From contig JAQGOF010000105.1 in the NCBI GenBank assembly GCA_028293745.1, positions 39,611-103,610 of the forward strand: DNA of 64,000 nt, written 5' to 3'. Of this stretch, positions 51,178-61,022 are shown piece after piece. The DNA is from Gammaproteobacteria bacterium (GTDB taxonomy: Bacteria > Pseudomonadota > Gammaproteobacteria > Steroidobacterales > Steroidobacteraceae). Positions within the stretch are counted from its first letter, which is position 1. Each line of letters opens with the position of its first letter. The position numbers were made by a program, and so were the translations under genes. A model generated the notes under the pieces. It saw only the letters and a program-made list of their open reading frames with translations, was not told where the DNA came from and made no database searches.

Positions 51178-52083
51178 ATGACCACGACACTGACCCATCT
51201 GCAACGCCTCGAAGCGGAAAGCATCTACATCCTTCGCGAAGTGGTTGCCGAGTGTGAGCGGCCGGTCATGTTGTATTCGATCGGCAAGGACAGCTCCGTG
51301 ATGCTGCACCTAGCGAAGAAGGCGTTCCATCCCGCCAAGCCGCCCTTCCCGCTGCTCCATGTCGACACCACGTGGAAGTTCCGCGCCATGTACGAGTTTC
51401 GCGACCGCATGGCGCGGGAGCTCGGCATCGAGCTGCTCGTGCACGTGAATCCCGAAGGCCTGGCGCAGGGAATCAATCCCTTCACGCACGGCTCGCAAGT
51501 CCATACCGATGTCATGAAGACACAAGGTTTGAAGCAGGCGCTCGATAAGTATGGCTTCGACGTGGCGTTTGGCGGAGCACGGCGCGACGAGGAGAAGAGC
51601 AGGGCGAAGGAGCGCATTTTCTCATTTCGCTCGGCGCAGCATCGCTGGGATCCGAAGAATCAGCGGCCCGAGCTGTGGAGTCTGTACAACACGCGCAAGC
51701 ACAAGGGGGAGAGCATCCGCGTGTTTCCGATCTCCAACTGGACGGAGCTCGATGTCTGGCAATACATCCATCTGGAAAACATCCCGATCGTGCCCCTGTA
51801 CTTTTCGGCCAGGCGTCCGGTCGTGAATCGCGACGGAGCGCTCATCATGGTCGATGACGAGCGCATGCCGTTGCGGCCCGGCGAGCGGCCTGAGATGCGA
51901 AGCGTGCGCTTCCGCACGCTCGGCTGTTATCCACTGACGGGAGCCGTGGAGAGCGAGGCGACCGCCCTTCCCCAGATCATCCAGGAGATGCTGCTGACGA
52001 AGAGCTCGGAACGCCAGGGCCGGGTCATCGATCACGATGCCGCGGCCTCGATGGAGAAGAAGAAGCAGGAAGGGTACTTCTGA
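51178..52083 (+). CDS. cysD: Sulfate adenylyltransferase subunit 2
   Basis: The protein is 301 residues from ATG 51178. It shows the PP-loop signature [34 protein letters not shown], and the usual end KKKQEGYF. With the CysN half of the next protein it makes adenylyl sulfate from ATP and sulfate, driven by GTP hydrolysis. It is directly followed (one base) by cysNC. Placement after a sulfotransferase, and away from cysH/cysIJ, points to sulfation rather than assimilation. Confidence 0.97.
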   Translation: MTTTLTHLQRLEAESIYILREVVAECERPVMLYSIGKDSSVMLHLAKKAFHPAKPPFPLLHVDTTWKFRAMYEFRDRMARELGIELLVHVNPEGLAQGINPFTHGSQVHTDVMKTQGLKQALDKYGFDVAFGGARRDEEKSRAKERIFSFRSAQHRWDPKNQRPELWSLYNTRKHKGESIRVFPISNWTELDVWQYIHLENIPIVPLYFSARRPVVNRDGALIMVDDERMPLRPGERPEMRSVRFRTLGCYPLTGAVESEATALPQIIQEMLLTKSSERQGRVIDHDAAASMEKKKQEGYF

Positions 52084-52084
52084 T

Positions 52085-53992
52085 ATGGCCCATGCATCCG
52101 AGCTCATTGAGAGCGACATCAACGCTTACCTGAAATCGCACGAGCACAAGAGCCTGTTGCGATTCATCACCTGCGGTTCCGTCGATGACGGTAAATCGAC
52201 GCTGATCGGGCGCCTCCTGTACGAGTCGAAGATGATCTTCGAAGATCAGTTGTCCGCGCTGGAGGCGGATTCGAAAAAGGTGGGCACACGAGGCGGCGAG
52301 CTCGACTTCGCGCTCCTGGTGGATGGTCTCGCGGCCGAGCGCGAGCAGGGCATCACCATCGATGTGGCGTATCGGTTCTTCTCTACCGACAAGCGTAAAT
52401 TCATCGTCGCCGATACGCCTGGACACGAGCAGTACACCCGCAACATGGTGACCGGCGCCTCGACCGCGGATCTCGCAGTGATCCTCATCGATGCGCGTAG
52501 GGGCGTACTGACGCAGACACGCCGGCACAGCTACATCGTCTCGCTGCTCGGTATCCGGCGGATCGTGCTGGCGATCAACAAGATGGACCTGGTGGAGTAT
52601 GGGCAGCCGCGCTTTGCCGAGATCGAACGGGACTATCGCGCCTTCGCGGCGCTGATCGGCCTGACCGATATCACCGCCATCCCTCTCTCGGCCGTGTACG
52701 GTGACAACATCATCGAGCGCGGCGCCAACATGCCTTGGTATGTCGGCCCGACGTTGATGGGCCACCTGGAGGCGGTGCCGGTCGAGGATCAGTCGCAGAC
52801 ACTGCCTTTTCGCATGCCGGTGCAATGGGTCAACCGGCCCAATCTGGATTTCCGTGGCTTTGCAGGGCGGATCGCGAGCGGCCGCGTGCAGGCCGGCGAC
52901 CGCCTGAAAGTCGTGCCTTCGGGGCGTGAGAGCCGCGTCGCACGTATTGTCACCGCCGATGGCGATCTGCCGTACGCCATTGCCGGACAGTGTGTCACGA
53001 TCACGCTGACGGATGAAGTTGACGTGAGTCGGGGTGATGTCCTCGTTGACATGCAGGCGCTGCCGCAGACGGCTGACCAGTTCGAAGCGACGCTCATTGG
53101 ACTTGGCGAAACCGCCATTTTCCCCGGCCGCTCGTACCTCATGAAACTTGCAACCAAGGTCGTCACCGCGACCGTCAACCCCCTCAAGTACCGGGTAGAT
53201 GTCAACACGTTGGAGCGCCTGGCAGCCGAGCGCCTCGAGCTCAACGACATCGGCGTCGTCGAGCTGGAGCTCGATCAGCCGATTGCGTTCGAGGAATATG
53301 CAAAGAGCCGGGAGCTGGGTGGGTTCATCCTGATCGATCGGATAACCAACAACACCGTGGCGGCCGGCATGCTCCATTTTGCGCTGCGCCGCTCGCAAAA
53401 TGTCCATTGGCAATTCCTCGACGTCAACAAGGCCTCGCGCGCGCAGCTCAATCGTCAACGCCCCTGTGTAGTCTGGCTCACAGGCTACTCGGGTGCCGGC
53501 AAGAGCACGATCGCGAATCTCATCGAGAAGAGGCTTTTCTCACTTGGACGGCGTACCTACCTGCTGGATGGCGACAATGTGCGCCACGGCTTGAACAGGG
53601 ACCTGGGATTCACGGAGCAGGACCGTGTCGAGAACATACGTCGGGTGGCCGAGGTGGCCAGGCTGATGGTCGACGCTGGTCTGATCGTGTTAGTGTCGTT
53701 CATCTCGCCGTTCCGTGCGGAACGGCGGGCGGCGCGTGCACTGTTGGGCGAGGGCGAGTTCTTTGAAGTGTTCGTTGATACCTCGCTGGCGGCGGCCGAA
53801 GCGCGCGACGTCAAGGGTCTGTACAAGAAGGCCCGGGCAGGCGCTCTGAAGAACTTCACCGGAATCGATTCGCCCTATGAGCCACCGGAGGCTCCGGAGA
53901 TTCACATCGACACAGCGAGACTCTCTGCTGTTGAGGGCGCGGATCTCATCATTGAAACGCTCGCCAGGCAAGGCGTCCTGCGAGTCGATTAG
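52085..53992 (+). CDS. cysNC: Bifunctional sulfate adenylyltransferase subunit 1 / adenylylsulfate kinase
   Basis: The protein is 635 residues. The N-terminal GTPase part has GSVDDGKST (31-39), [12 protein letters not shown] and NKMDL. The C-terminal APS kinase part begins near residue 455 with GYSGAGKST (about 466-474), [15 protein letters not shown] and [13 protein letters not shown]. It completes the route sulfate to PAPS. Fusion of CysN and CysC is the NodQ arrangement, known where PAPS feeds a sulfotransferase, as here. Confidence 0.97.
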   Translation: MAHASELIESDINAYLKSHEHKSLLRFITCGSVDDGKSTLIGRLLYESKMIFEDQLSALEADSKKVGTRGGELDFALLVDGLAAEREQGITIDVAYRFFSTDKRKFIVADTPGHEQYTRNMVTGASTADLAVILIDARRGVLTQTRRHSYIVSLLGIRRIVLAINKMDLVEYGQPRFAEIERDYRAFAALIGLTDITAIPLSAVYGDNIIERGANMPWYVGPTLMGHLEAVPVEDQSQTLPFRMPVQWVNRPNLDFRGFAGRIASGRVQAGDRLKVVPSGRESRVARIVTADGDLPYAIAGQCVTITLTDEVDVSRGDVLVDMQALPQTADQFEATLIGLGETAIFPGRSYLMKLATKVVTATVNPLKYRVDVNTLERLAAERLELNDIGVVELELDQPIAFEEYAKSRELGGFILIDRITNNTVAAGMLHFALRRSQNVHWQFLDVNKASRAQLNRQRPCVVWLTGYSGAGKSTIANLIEKRLFSLGRRTYLLDGDNVRHGLNRDLGFTEQDRVENIRRVAEVARLMVDAGLIVLVSFISPFRAERRAARALLGEGEFFEVFVDTSLAAAEARDVKGLYKKARAGALKNFTGIDSPYEPPEAPEIHIDTARLSAVEGADLIIETLARQGVLRVD

Positions 53993-54017
53993 CCTGACCT
54001 GAGGCGGGTGGCACCAC

Positions 54018-54779
54018 ATGACAAAGCGCTTCGCTGACCGGCTCGTCCTGATCACGGGAGCCGCAGGAGGAATGGGACGAGCCTTTGCCCTAAGGTTTGC
54101 AGACGAGGCGGCCAGGCTGATTCTTACGGATGTCGAGCCGCAAGGACTGGAGGAGACGGCGTCCCTCGTCCGGGCAAAGGGCACCGAGTGTTCTGCTCAT
54201 CGCGTTAATCTCGCAGTGGAGAGCGATATCTCGCAGTTTGCAGGCCAGGTCCGCAGCGCGCATGCGCGGCTCGACGTTCTCGTAAACAACGCAGGTATCG
54301 CGTACGGCGAAATCGCACGGGCGTTCGAGGGCCTGAGTCAGGAAAAGTGGCTGCACTATTTCAATGTGAACACCGTGGCACCTCTGCTCCTTGCGCAGGC
54401 GCTGCGTCCGGTGATCGCTAGCGCGCGAGGAGTCATCCTGAATATGTCCTCCATGGCCAGTAATGTGCCCGCCACAGCATACGGGGTAACGAAGGCTGCC
54501 TTGAATGCGATGACGTACGGGATGGCACAGGTTTTTGCAGTGGATGGCATTCGAGTGAATGCGATCGAACCGGGAATCATGGAGACACCTGCCTCGCGGG
54601 CGCACCTGTCGTCAGAAACCTACGATCGCGTCCAGGGCCAGCAGGCGCTGAAACTGCACGGCACCGCCGATGATATCGCAGCGCTTGGCCTGTTCCTGGC
54701 GTCGGACGACGCGCGGTTTATCACCTGCGAGATCGTCCACTGTGACGCTGGAAATCGACTGCGAGGCTGGCGCGGATAG
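54018..54779 (+). CDS. Short-chain dehydrogenase/reductase
   Basis: This 253-residue SDR has TGAAGGMGRAFA, NNAGIAYG, Ser in MSSMAS and YGVTK. It follows cysNC by 25 bases and precedes the ligase-like gene by five. It probably belongs to the same transcript as the sulfotransferase module and acts on the same substrate series. Confidence 0.9.
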   Translation: MTKRFADRLVLITGAAGGMGRAFALRFADEAARLILTDVEPQGLEETASLVRAKGTECSAHRVNLAVESDISQFAGQVRSAHARLDVLVNNAGIAYGEIARAFEGLSQEKWLHYFNVNTVAPLLLAQALRPVIASARGVILNMSSMASNVPATAYGVTKAALNAMTYGMAQVFAVDGIRVNAIEPGIMETPASRAHLSSETYDRVQGQQALKLHGTADDIAALGLFLASDDARFITCEIVHCDAGNRLRGWRG

Positions 54780-54784
54780 GTGCG

Positions 54785-56272
54785 ATGAGCACCACGCTTG
54801 CGGAACTGAGCGCTCGCGCCTTGGCTCGTGAGGCTTCACAACCCATCATCGAATTCGAAGGTCGTTGGGTTACGTGGGGCGAGATGCGACACGTCACCGA
54901 ACGCCTGGGCTCCTTGCTCGACGCAAGCGGCGCCCCACCGAGTGCTCCGGTCGCCCTAGTTGCACGCAATCGACCGTCTTCAGTTGCCGCGCTGCTCGGC
55001 CTGATCGCTGGAAGCCACAGCATTCGCATGGTTCATCCCTTCCAATCTCCTGCCGCCATGGCACGGGACGTGGAGCGGTTGAAACCCGCGGCTCTCGTGG
55101 GGGCGGCCGAAGAATTCACCGATGAAGTGCGTTCGGTCTTGCGCAAGCATGGTATTGCGGGTGTTGCACTCTCGGATATGGATGCGACCACGGTGCCGGG
55201 GTTCGAGAGGTGCGAGAGCCAATTCGAAGTACCTGCGCACCCGCAGATCGAGATTCTGACCAGCGGTACCACCGGCCCTCCGAAGCACTTCGCCATCAGC
55301 TTTGAAACGATCGCCAGGCATCACGTAGGCGTTCATCTGCTGGCTTCGAGCCAGAGCAACGACGTGCTGCAGATGCCGCCGATGACGCTGTTCTTTCCGT
55401 TAGGGAACATCTCTGGGGTCTATTCCACTATTCCCACAATGTTGCGCGGCCGGCGCGCCGAGCTTTGGGACCGGTTTACGGTGGCCGCCTGGCACCAACA
55501 TGTGTTGCGTTATCGGCCTGAGCTCAGCGGCCTGCCACCGGCGGGTGTGCAGATGGTGCTGGATGCGAATATTCCTGCCGCGGATCTGGCCTGCATTCGC
55601 TTCTTGAGCACGGGCGCTGCCCCTTTGGACCCCACGGTGCAGCGCGCTTTTGAGGAGCGCTATGGTATCCCCATACTGCTCTCCTACGGCGCCACTGAAT
55701 TCGCAGGTCCTGTGGCCGCCATGACACCGCAGTTGTACCCCGAGTGGGGCAAGCGGAAGTTCAGTAGTGTTGGGCGTGCGCTTCCCGGTTCCCAGCTACG
55801 CGTCACTGATCCGGAAACGGGTGCCGTGTTGCCACCCGGCAAGGAAGGCATTCTCGAGGTGATCTCTCCACGCATCGGGCCCGATTGGATACGCACATCC
55901 GATGTCGCGCTGATCGATGAGGACGGGTTTCTGTTTCATCGCGGCCGTGCCGACGGCGCGATCATTCGTGGCGGATTCAAGTTGTTGCCTGAGACCATCG
56001 AACGCGCGCTGCTCCTGCATCCTTCGGTGTCCGCAGCCGCCGTCGTGGGGGTTCCCGATACTCGATTGGGACAAGTGCCGGCGGCTGCCATCCAGCTGAA
56101 GCCGGGATTCGCGCCACCTACATTTGCCGATCTCGAAGCGCACCTGCGCGCGCATGTCCTGGCGACACACATTCCCGTCAAATGGCGCCTGGTGGAGGAT
56201 CTGCCCAGGAATCGCTCCATGAAGACCGACAGACCTGCCGTACAACGGTTGTTTGAGGAGGAGGGCGCCTGA
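54785..56272 (+). CDS. AMP-forming acyl-CoA synthetase/ligase family protein
   Basis: This 495-residue ANL-superfamily protein has the phosphate loop LTSGTTGPPKHF, the YGATEF adenine-binding segment, and RGGFKLLPETIE in the hinge. The late lysine is in RNRSMKTDR. The second motif around residue 300 is atypically short on the usual charged residues, but the protein looks complete. It likely activates a carboxylic acid to the CoA ester. It is the last gene of the sulfotransferase operon. Confidence 0.9.
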   Translation: MSTTLAELSARALAREASQPIIEFEGRWVTWGEMRHVTERLGSLLDASGAPPSAPVALVARNRPSSVAALLGLIAGSHSIRMVHPFQSPAAMARDVERLKPAALVGAAEEFTDEVRSVLRKHGIAGVALSDMDATTVPGFERCESQFEVPAHPQIEILTSGTTGPPKHFAISFETIARHHVGVHLLASSQSNDVLQMPPMTLFFPLGNISGVYSTIPTMLRGRRAELWDRFTVAAWHQHVLRYRPELSGLPPAGVQMVLDANIPAADLACIRFLSTGAAPLDPTVQRAFEERYGIPILLSYGATEFAGPVAAMTPQLYPEWGKRKFSSVGRALPGSQLRVTDPETGAVLPPGKEGILEVISPRIGPDWIRTSDVALIDEDGFLFHRGRADGAIIRGGFKLLPETIERALLLHPSVSAAAVVGVPDTRLGQVPAAAIQLKPGFAPPTFADLEAHLRAHVLATHIPVKWRLVEDLPRNRSMKTDRPAVQRLFEEEGA

Positions 56273-56383
56273 GCCACTATCATGCCGCCCTGGTTAGTTT
56301 GTCGATTTCAGCGAGATCATCTGCGAACGAGATCGTCCAGCGCTCTGAGGGTCTCCTCCATCGGGCACCATGTGGTTTCATCA

Positions 56384-56405
56384 CTAGATAGTGTGCACTA
56401 TCTAG
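56384..56405. promoter_or_regulatory. Perfect palindromic operator, copy 2
   Basis: The same AGATAGTG-N2-CACTATCT arms as at 22563, here with TG in the centre and extended by CT/AG to ten-base arms, 59 bases before the Gfo/Idh start. Such a match in two promoter regions 34 kb apart is strong evidence for one shared regulator. Confidence 0.75.
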
Positions 56406-56463
56406 CTGCCATTTCAAAGGGCGCGTACACTGTCCGGACCGTTACGCTGCACGCCGGGTGACT

Positions 56464-57549
56464 ATGACTAGCGTGAATAGACTTAAGCCGCCTGCGTTGG
56501 TTGTTGGCACGGCGTTCGGTTGCCGAATTCACATTCCTGCATTACGAGCCGCGGGTTTCGAAGTCGTGGGTCTCGTGGGTACGGACGCCGAACGCACTCA
56601 GCGGCGTGCCGAGAGCAGCGGGGTACTGCAGGCATTCACCGATCTCGACGAGGCGATCAGGCGTACCGGTGCGACCGTGGTTACTGTAGCGACGCCGCCG
56701 CACACGCATGGTCCGCTCTCAATGGTTGCCATATCACGTGGCTGTCACATCTTGTGCGAAAAGCCCTTCGCCCGGGATGTCGTTGAGGCGCGCGCGATGC
56801 TCGAGGCCGCTCAACGCGCGGGCGTCGTGCACTTGGTAGGGCATGAATTTCGATGGACTCCCGATCGAGCCATTTTTGCGCGGGCCATTGCGGAGGGGCT
56901 GATTGGGAAGCCCAAACTCGCGATAATCGTGCAGTACATGGGGCTTGTTGCGAGTCCGGAGGCCAAAATGCCGCTGTGGTGGTTTGATGAGCAGGCGGGG
57001 GGTGGATGGCTCGGAGCCCAGGGCTCGCACATCATCGACCAGGTGCGAACTGCGCTGGGTGAGTTCGTATCCTTGAGCGCGACGTTACCGACCGTGTCAG
57101 CACGGGAAGGTGTTGCCGAGGACTCCTACGCCGTTCGTTTCCAAACGGCAAACGGAGTGGAAGGGGTATTGCAGCATACCGCCGGGGCGTGGGGTCCGGG
57201 CGCCGGCATGACTCGTGTCGCCGGGACAGAGGGCACCATCTGGATCGAGAGCGGCACGGTGAAGGTGGCGGATCGCAACGGAACTCGTGATCTGCCGGTT
57301 CCCTCCGATCTCATACTCCCGCCGCCTCCGCCCCCGACCCCCAGTGATGATCCTCGTCATCGATCCCCGGGCGTTGAGCTCGGTGCTTTCACACGTTTGT
57401 GCGAGGTCTTGCGTGCTGCGGTGGACGGCAAGGCGCCCGCGACGGCGGTGCCGGTTCCAACGTTCGCAGACGGCGTTGCCTGCACGGAGGTGCTCGATGC
57501 GATTCGCAAATCCGCTGCCAACAATGGCGAGCTTGTCAGGTTGCGCTAG
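56464..57549 (+). CDS. Gfo/Idh/MocA-family oxidoreductase 1
   Basis: The protein is 361 residues from ATG 56464 (GTG 56458 is an alternative). It has an N-terminal nucleotide-binding fold and the family EKPFARD motif with its conserved lysine. The C-terminal beta-sheet domain includes HEFRWTPDRA, GGGWLGAQGSHIIDQ and a proline stretch LPPPPPPTP. It oxidises a cyclic or hydroxy substrate with NAD(P). It is the only gene right of the palindrome at 56384 and converges with a second family member. Confidence 0.9.
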   Translation: MTSVNRLKPPALVVGTAFGCRIHIPALRAAGFEVVGLVGTDAERTQRRAESSGVLQAFTDLDEAIRRTGATVVTVATPPHTHGPLSMVAISRGCHILCEKPFARDVVEARAMLEAAQRAGVVHLVGHEFRWTPDRAIFARAIAEGLIGKPKLAIIVQYMGLVASPEAKMPLWWFDEQAGGGWLGAQGSHIIDQVRTALGEFVSLSATLPTVSAREGVAEDSYAVRFQTANGVEGVLQHTAGAWGPGAGMTRVAGTEGTIWIESGTVKVADRNGTRDLPVPSDLILPPPPPPTPSDDPRHRSPGVELGAFTRLCEVLRAAVDGKAPATAVPVPTFADGVACTEVLDAIRKSAANNGELVRLR

Positions 57550-57581
57550 AACGTTGCCTGCCTGACACTGACGAGATTGGC

Positions 57582-58688
57582 TCAGCGGATCTCGGCGAGG
57601 CGGACCCAGCGACGTTCTTCAGCCGAGCGACGCGCGGCTTCCAGCGCGCACTCGACGGCCCAGGCCTGATCGAAGTCCGGCTTCGCCGGGCCGGCTCCCC
57701 GGATGCTCTGGACCATGCGGCTCATGGATAGAGCCATGGGGTAGACCGGTTGCGGGTCGGAAGCGAAGTCAACTTCGACCTCCGCCGTGCGCAGCAGTCG
57801 CTCAGGGATGTCGATCTTCTCCATCCGCCCGCTCTCGAGCGTACCTGCATGCAGTGTGCTGTCGCGGCTCGTGGGAAACCTGGGCGCGGTCACTGCGAAG
57901 CGGCCCTTGCTGCCAAAGGCTTCCAGAGACCACCCCGGTGCAACCGTCGAGCTCCACGACACTTGAAGTTGGATCACGAGGCCACTGTGGAAACGCAACA
58001 GCAGGCTCGCGAAGTCGTTGGTTTCGGGCTTGATGGCGCTGCCATCCGGAAAGCGCCACTCGCGCAGCAGCTGACCGTCATGCGCCACCATCTCCTGGAT
58101 CCCGCCGAACAGGAAGATGAGCAGGTGCAGCGCGTGACTTCCGAGATTACGCAGGGCGGAGACACCGAGCCCCGCCTGCCAGAACCAATTGTAGGGAAAG
58201 TGGGGATTGGGTTTGTTGAACAGCGAGAGGTGGAACATACAGGTGCCGCCGAACGGCTGGCCCAGAAAGCCTTCGTCGAGCATCTCCTTGACCAGGCGGT
58301 GTGCCGGCAGCCACTCGCAGAACGCATCGACGACGCCGACCTTGCCGCTCGCCTTCCAGGTATCGCGCAGCTCCCGCGCCCGGTCGATGTTGGTGGCGAA
58401 GGGGATGGCATCGTAAACATGTTTCCCGTTGCGCAGGGCGCCGGCAACTACAGGATCCCGGACACTGGGTCGCGTGCCGCAATCAAGGATGTCGATGTCA
58501 GGATGGGCTGCCATGGCCTGGGCGTCCCAAAAGGGCGAGTCAATCCCACAGCGCTTGGCGGCTGCTTCTGCAGTCTCTCGGCGCGACGTACAAATCGCGA
58601 CGACCTCCACGCCCGGCACAGAGCGCCATGCAGGAAGATGGGCGAAGGCACCCCAGTTTGCGCTCATGATTCCGACTTTCAACGTCAT
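57582..58688 (-). CDS. Gfo/Idh/MocA-family oxidoreductase 2
   Basis: The protein is 368 residues from ATG 58688. The N-terminal fold has ICTSRRETAEAAAKRCGI. The usual EKP motif is replaced by DAIPFATN, so the conserved catalytic-site lysine seems to be missing. The C-terminal domain has FNKPNPHFPYNWFWQ and GSHALHLLIFLFGG. It follows the CoA ligase by 11 bases and ends 33 bases from oxidoreductase 1. A reductase or trans-dehydrogenase role is likely, but the changed motif leaves activity open. Confidence 0.87.
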   Translation of the reverse strand: MTLKVGIMSANWGAFAHLPAWRSVPGVEVVAICTSRRETAEAAAKRCGIDSPFWDAQAMAAHPDIDILDCGTRPSVRDPVVAGALRNGKHVYDAIPFATNIDRARELRDTWKASGKVGVVDAFCEWLPAHRLVKEMLDEGFLGQPFGGTCMFHLSLFNKPNPHFPYNWFWQAGLGVSALRNLGSHALHLLIFLFGGIQEMVAHDGQLLREWRFPDGSAIKPETNDFASLLLRFHSGLVIQLQVSWSSTVAPGWSLEAFGSKGRFAVTAPRFPTSRDSTLHAGTLESGRMEKIDIPERLLRTAEVEVDFASDPQPVYPMALSMSRMVQSIRGAGPAKPDFDQAWAVECALEAARRSAEERRWVRLAEIR

Positions 58689-58699
58689 CGCTGTCTCTC

Positions 58700-60256
58700 T
58701 TACGAATATTGTCCGAATTTTGCGCGCAGCGCTTTTTTGTCGGGCTTGCCGACGGCAGTTTGAGGAATGGAGTCGATGAACTCGAGTGTCTTCGGTGCTT
58801 GAAACGATCCTTTGCGCTGCGCCACCCGGTCGATCAGCTCTTCCGCTGTTGCATTCTGTCCGGGGCGCAGCACCACCAGCGCCTTGATGGCCTCGCCCCA
58901 CTTGGGATGCGGCACTCCGATGACGGCGCTCTGCGAGACTGCCGGATGCTCACCCAGTATGTCCTCGATTTCCCGCGGGTAGACGTTGAATCCGCCCGTG
59001 ACGATCATGTCCTTGGTGCGGTCGATGATGCGCAGGAATCCGCCAGGATCACGCACGGCCACATCGCCAGTATGCAGCCAGCCACCGGCGAAGGTCTGGG
59101 CGGTCAGCTCGGGGCTGTTTCGATAACCATCCATCACCAGCGGCCCGCGTACACAAATCTCTCCGGGATGCCCATCGGGCACCGGGGAGTTGTTGGCGTC
59201 GAGCAGCTCTACATGCACCCAAGGGACAGGACGCCCACAGCTGGCAAGACGCCGCGAATCGTTCACGTCGTGCTCGGCTTTGCGCATCACTGTGATGGCC
59301 ATAGGACACTCCGCCTGGCCGTAGAACTGGAAGAACACGGGCCCGATCCGCTCAATCGCCTCCTTCAAGCGGGCGGGCGAGATAGCGGACGCGCCGTAGA
59401 AAACCGTCTCCAGGCTCGAGAGGTCAAACTCGCCGAACCGGGGATGATCGAGGAGGGCGTAGATCATGGTGGGAACCAACATCATGCAGTTGATCCGGCG
59501 CTCCTGGATCGCCTCCATCACCGCCACTGGATCGAACCTGGGCAGAACGAGCATGGTTCCATTCTTCAGCAGGGTGGGCAGGAACAACGCGGCGCCCGCA
59601 TGGCTCAGGGGGGTGCAGGCGAGCATGCGTGGCGGGTTCGGCCATTCCCATTCCGCCATCATGATGGATAGCGTCGCAAGTCCCACCCGCTGCACGCTCG
59701 CCAGGCTCTTGGGCTTGCCTGTCGTCCCGCCCGAGTAGCCGAGACGCATGATGCCTGAAGGCCCTACCTTGGGTGCCACCAGTCGTTCGGGTTTGAAACC
59801 CTCCGCAAGCTTGCAGAGATCTTCCGCCAGCGGACTTGGTCCGAAGGCGGCCAACCGCAGCCCCGGTGATCGCTCTGCGAACTCTGCTGCACGTTCTCCG
59901 TAAGGCTGCGCGTCAAAGACGAGAATGTCTATCTCGGCGTCGACCACAGCATGGAGGTGATCCGCGAATCCTCCGAGCGGGTGCATCGGGATGTAGATGG
60001 CTGCGAGGATCTGCACGGCATGACTTGTATGCAGTACCTCCGGCCTGTTGGCAGAGAGCAAGCCGACGCGTGTGCCGGCTGTGATACCTAAGCTCCGCAG
60101 AGCCTGCGCGAACCGGCTTATGGCATCGCGCATGTCGCCGACGGTGAGCGTGGGACCGTCGAGCAGATGTAGCAGCGGCCGGGTAGGGTCCTGATTGAGC
60201 GCGTTGACGAGGATATCGGCACAGTACAGCGGCCGGTGCAACTGGTCTGTGTCCAT
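58700..60256 (-). CDS. Acyl-CoA synthetase, steroid/long-chain type
   Basis: The protein is 518 residues from ATG 60256. The ANL motifs are all present: YSGGTTGKPKS, YGQAECP, TGDVAVRD, DRTKDMIVTGGFNVYPREIE and the catalytic lysine in AVGKPDKKALR. It should activate a carboxylate as CoA thioester. It resembles FadD3/FadD17-like enzymes by general look only. Its upstream neighbour, the hydrolase, ends 34 bases away. Confidence 0.93.
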   Translation of the reverse strand: MDTDQLHRPLYCADILVNALNQDPTRPLLHLLDGPTLTVGDMRDAISRFAQALRSLGITAGTRVGLLSANRPEVLHTSHAVQILAAIYIPMHPLGGFADHLHAVVDAEIDILVFDAQPYGERAAEFAERSPGLRLAAFGPSPLAEDLCKLAEGFKPERLVAPKVGPSGIMRLGYSGGTTGKPKSLASVQRVGLATLSIMMAEWEWPNPPRMLACTPLSHAGAALFLPTLLKNGTMLVLPRFDPVAVMEAIQERRINCMMLVPTMIYALLDHPRFGEFDLSSLETVFYGASAISPARLKEAIERIGPVFFQFYGQAECPMAITVMRKAEHDVNDSRRLASCGRPVPWVHVELLDANNSPVPDGHPGEICVRGPLVMDGYRNSPELTAQTFAGGWLHTGDVAVRDPGGFLRIIDRTKDMIVTGGFNVYPREIEDILGEHPAVSQSAVIGVPHPKWGEAIKALVVLRPGQNATAEELIDRVAQRKGSFQAPKTLEFIDSIPQTAVGKPDKKALRAKFGQYS

Positions 60257-60290
60257 CTGACAATCCCTCAGCCGCGGAAGCCTTGCGGCT

Positions 60291-61007
60291 TCACAGGTGG
60301 GCCACTCGCAGCAACATCTTCGCAACGGCTTCCGGTTCAGTGATCATCAGGTCGTGACCCGTGTCAATTTCCCAGAGCCGTCCGTTTGATGAGGCCTCCA
60401 ACTTGGCCCGGTCCCGACCGGGCATCGTGGAGCTGCAGCAGATATGGGTCTGAGGGATCTTCGCCGTCGCGGCTTCATTGGTGAGCTGCAGCTTCTGCTC
60501 GAAGCACTTCCACGGATGGGGAGTCAGCTTCGGTTTCATCCAGGCAATCTGCTTCGGGTCCTTGACCCCATAGAACTGCAGGGGATCCGTCCCCGGAAAG
60601 AGCACGAGCTCGATGCCGTCAACGACGCGCCCCTGGGCACGGGCGGCATTCATGAAGAGCGGGGCGATATCAAGCAGTGACTGACCGTTCTGCGGCGTCG
60701 CTGCATCCAGGTAGACGAGATGCCCGATCCGGTCAGTGGCCCGATCGGCAACCCCGGTAATGACCATGCCGCCGTAACTGTGACCCACCAGTATTACGTC
60801 GCGGAGGTCTTCGAAATCCAACACCTTGACGATGTCGTTGATCTGGAAGTCGAGGTCGATGGCGGGGCTCAGGAGATGGGCACGTTCACCCAGCCCGGTC
60901 ATTGTCGGCGTATACACTTCCTGCTCGTGCGACCGCATGATCCGCGCCACGGCCTGATAGCACCATCCGCCGTGTCCACCGCCATGCACCAGGACAAAAC
61001 TAGCCAT
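60291..61007 (-). CDS. Alpha/beta hydrolase (salicylate-esterase/EstC-like)
   Basis: This 238-residue small alpha/beta hydrolase has oxyanion motif VHGGGHGGWCY, the nucleophile elbow GHSYGG, and the catalytic His in TGHDLMIT. This compact lid-less group includes plant methyl-salicylate esterases and bacterial EstC. It may hydrolyse an ester or thioester made in the pathway. It follows the SDR by 15 bases. Confidence 0.9.
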   Translation of the reverse strand: MASFVLVHGGGHGGWCYQAVARIMRSHEQEVYTPTMTGLGERAHLLSPAIDLDFQINDIVKVLDFEDLRDVILVGHSYGGMVITGVADRATDRIGHLVYLDAATPQNGQSLLDIAPLFMNAARAQGRVVDGIELVLFPGTDPLQFYGVKDPKQIAWMKPKLTPHPWKCFEQKLQLTNEAATAKIPQTHICCSSTMPGRDRAKLEASSNGRLWEIDTGHDLMITEPEAVAKMLLRVAHL

Positions 61008-61022
61008 AGTCGTTCTCCCTCC

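Noticed and set aside
52025..53458. Leftward frame of 477 codons opposite cysNC
   Set aside because: CysNC has every GTPase and kinase motif; the antisense frame has none.
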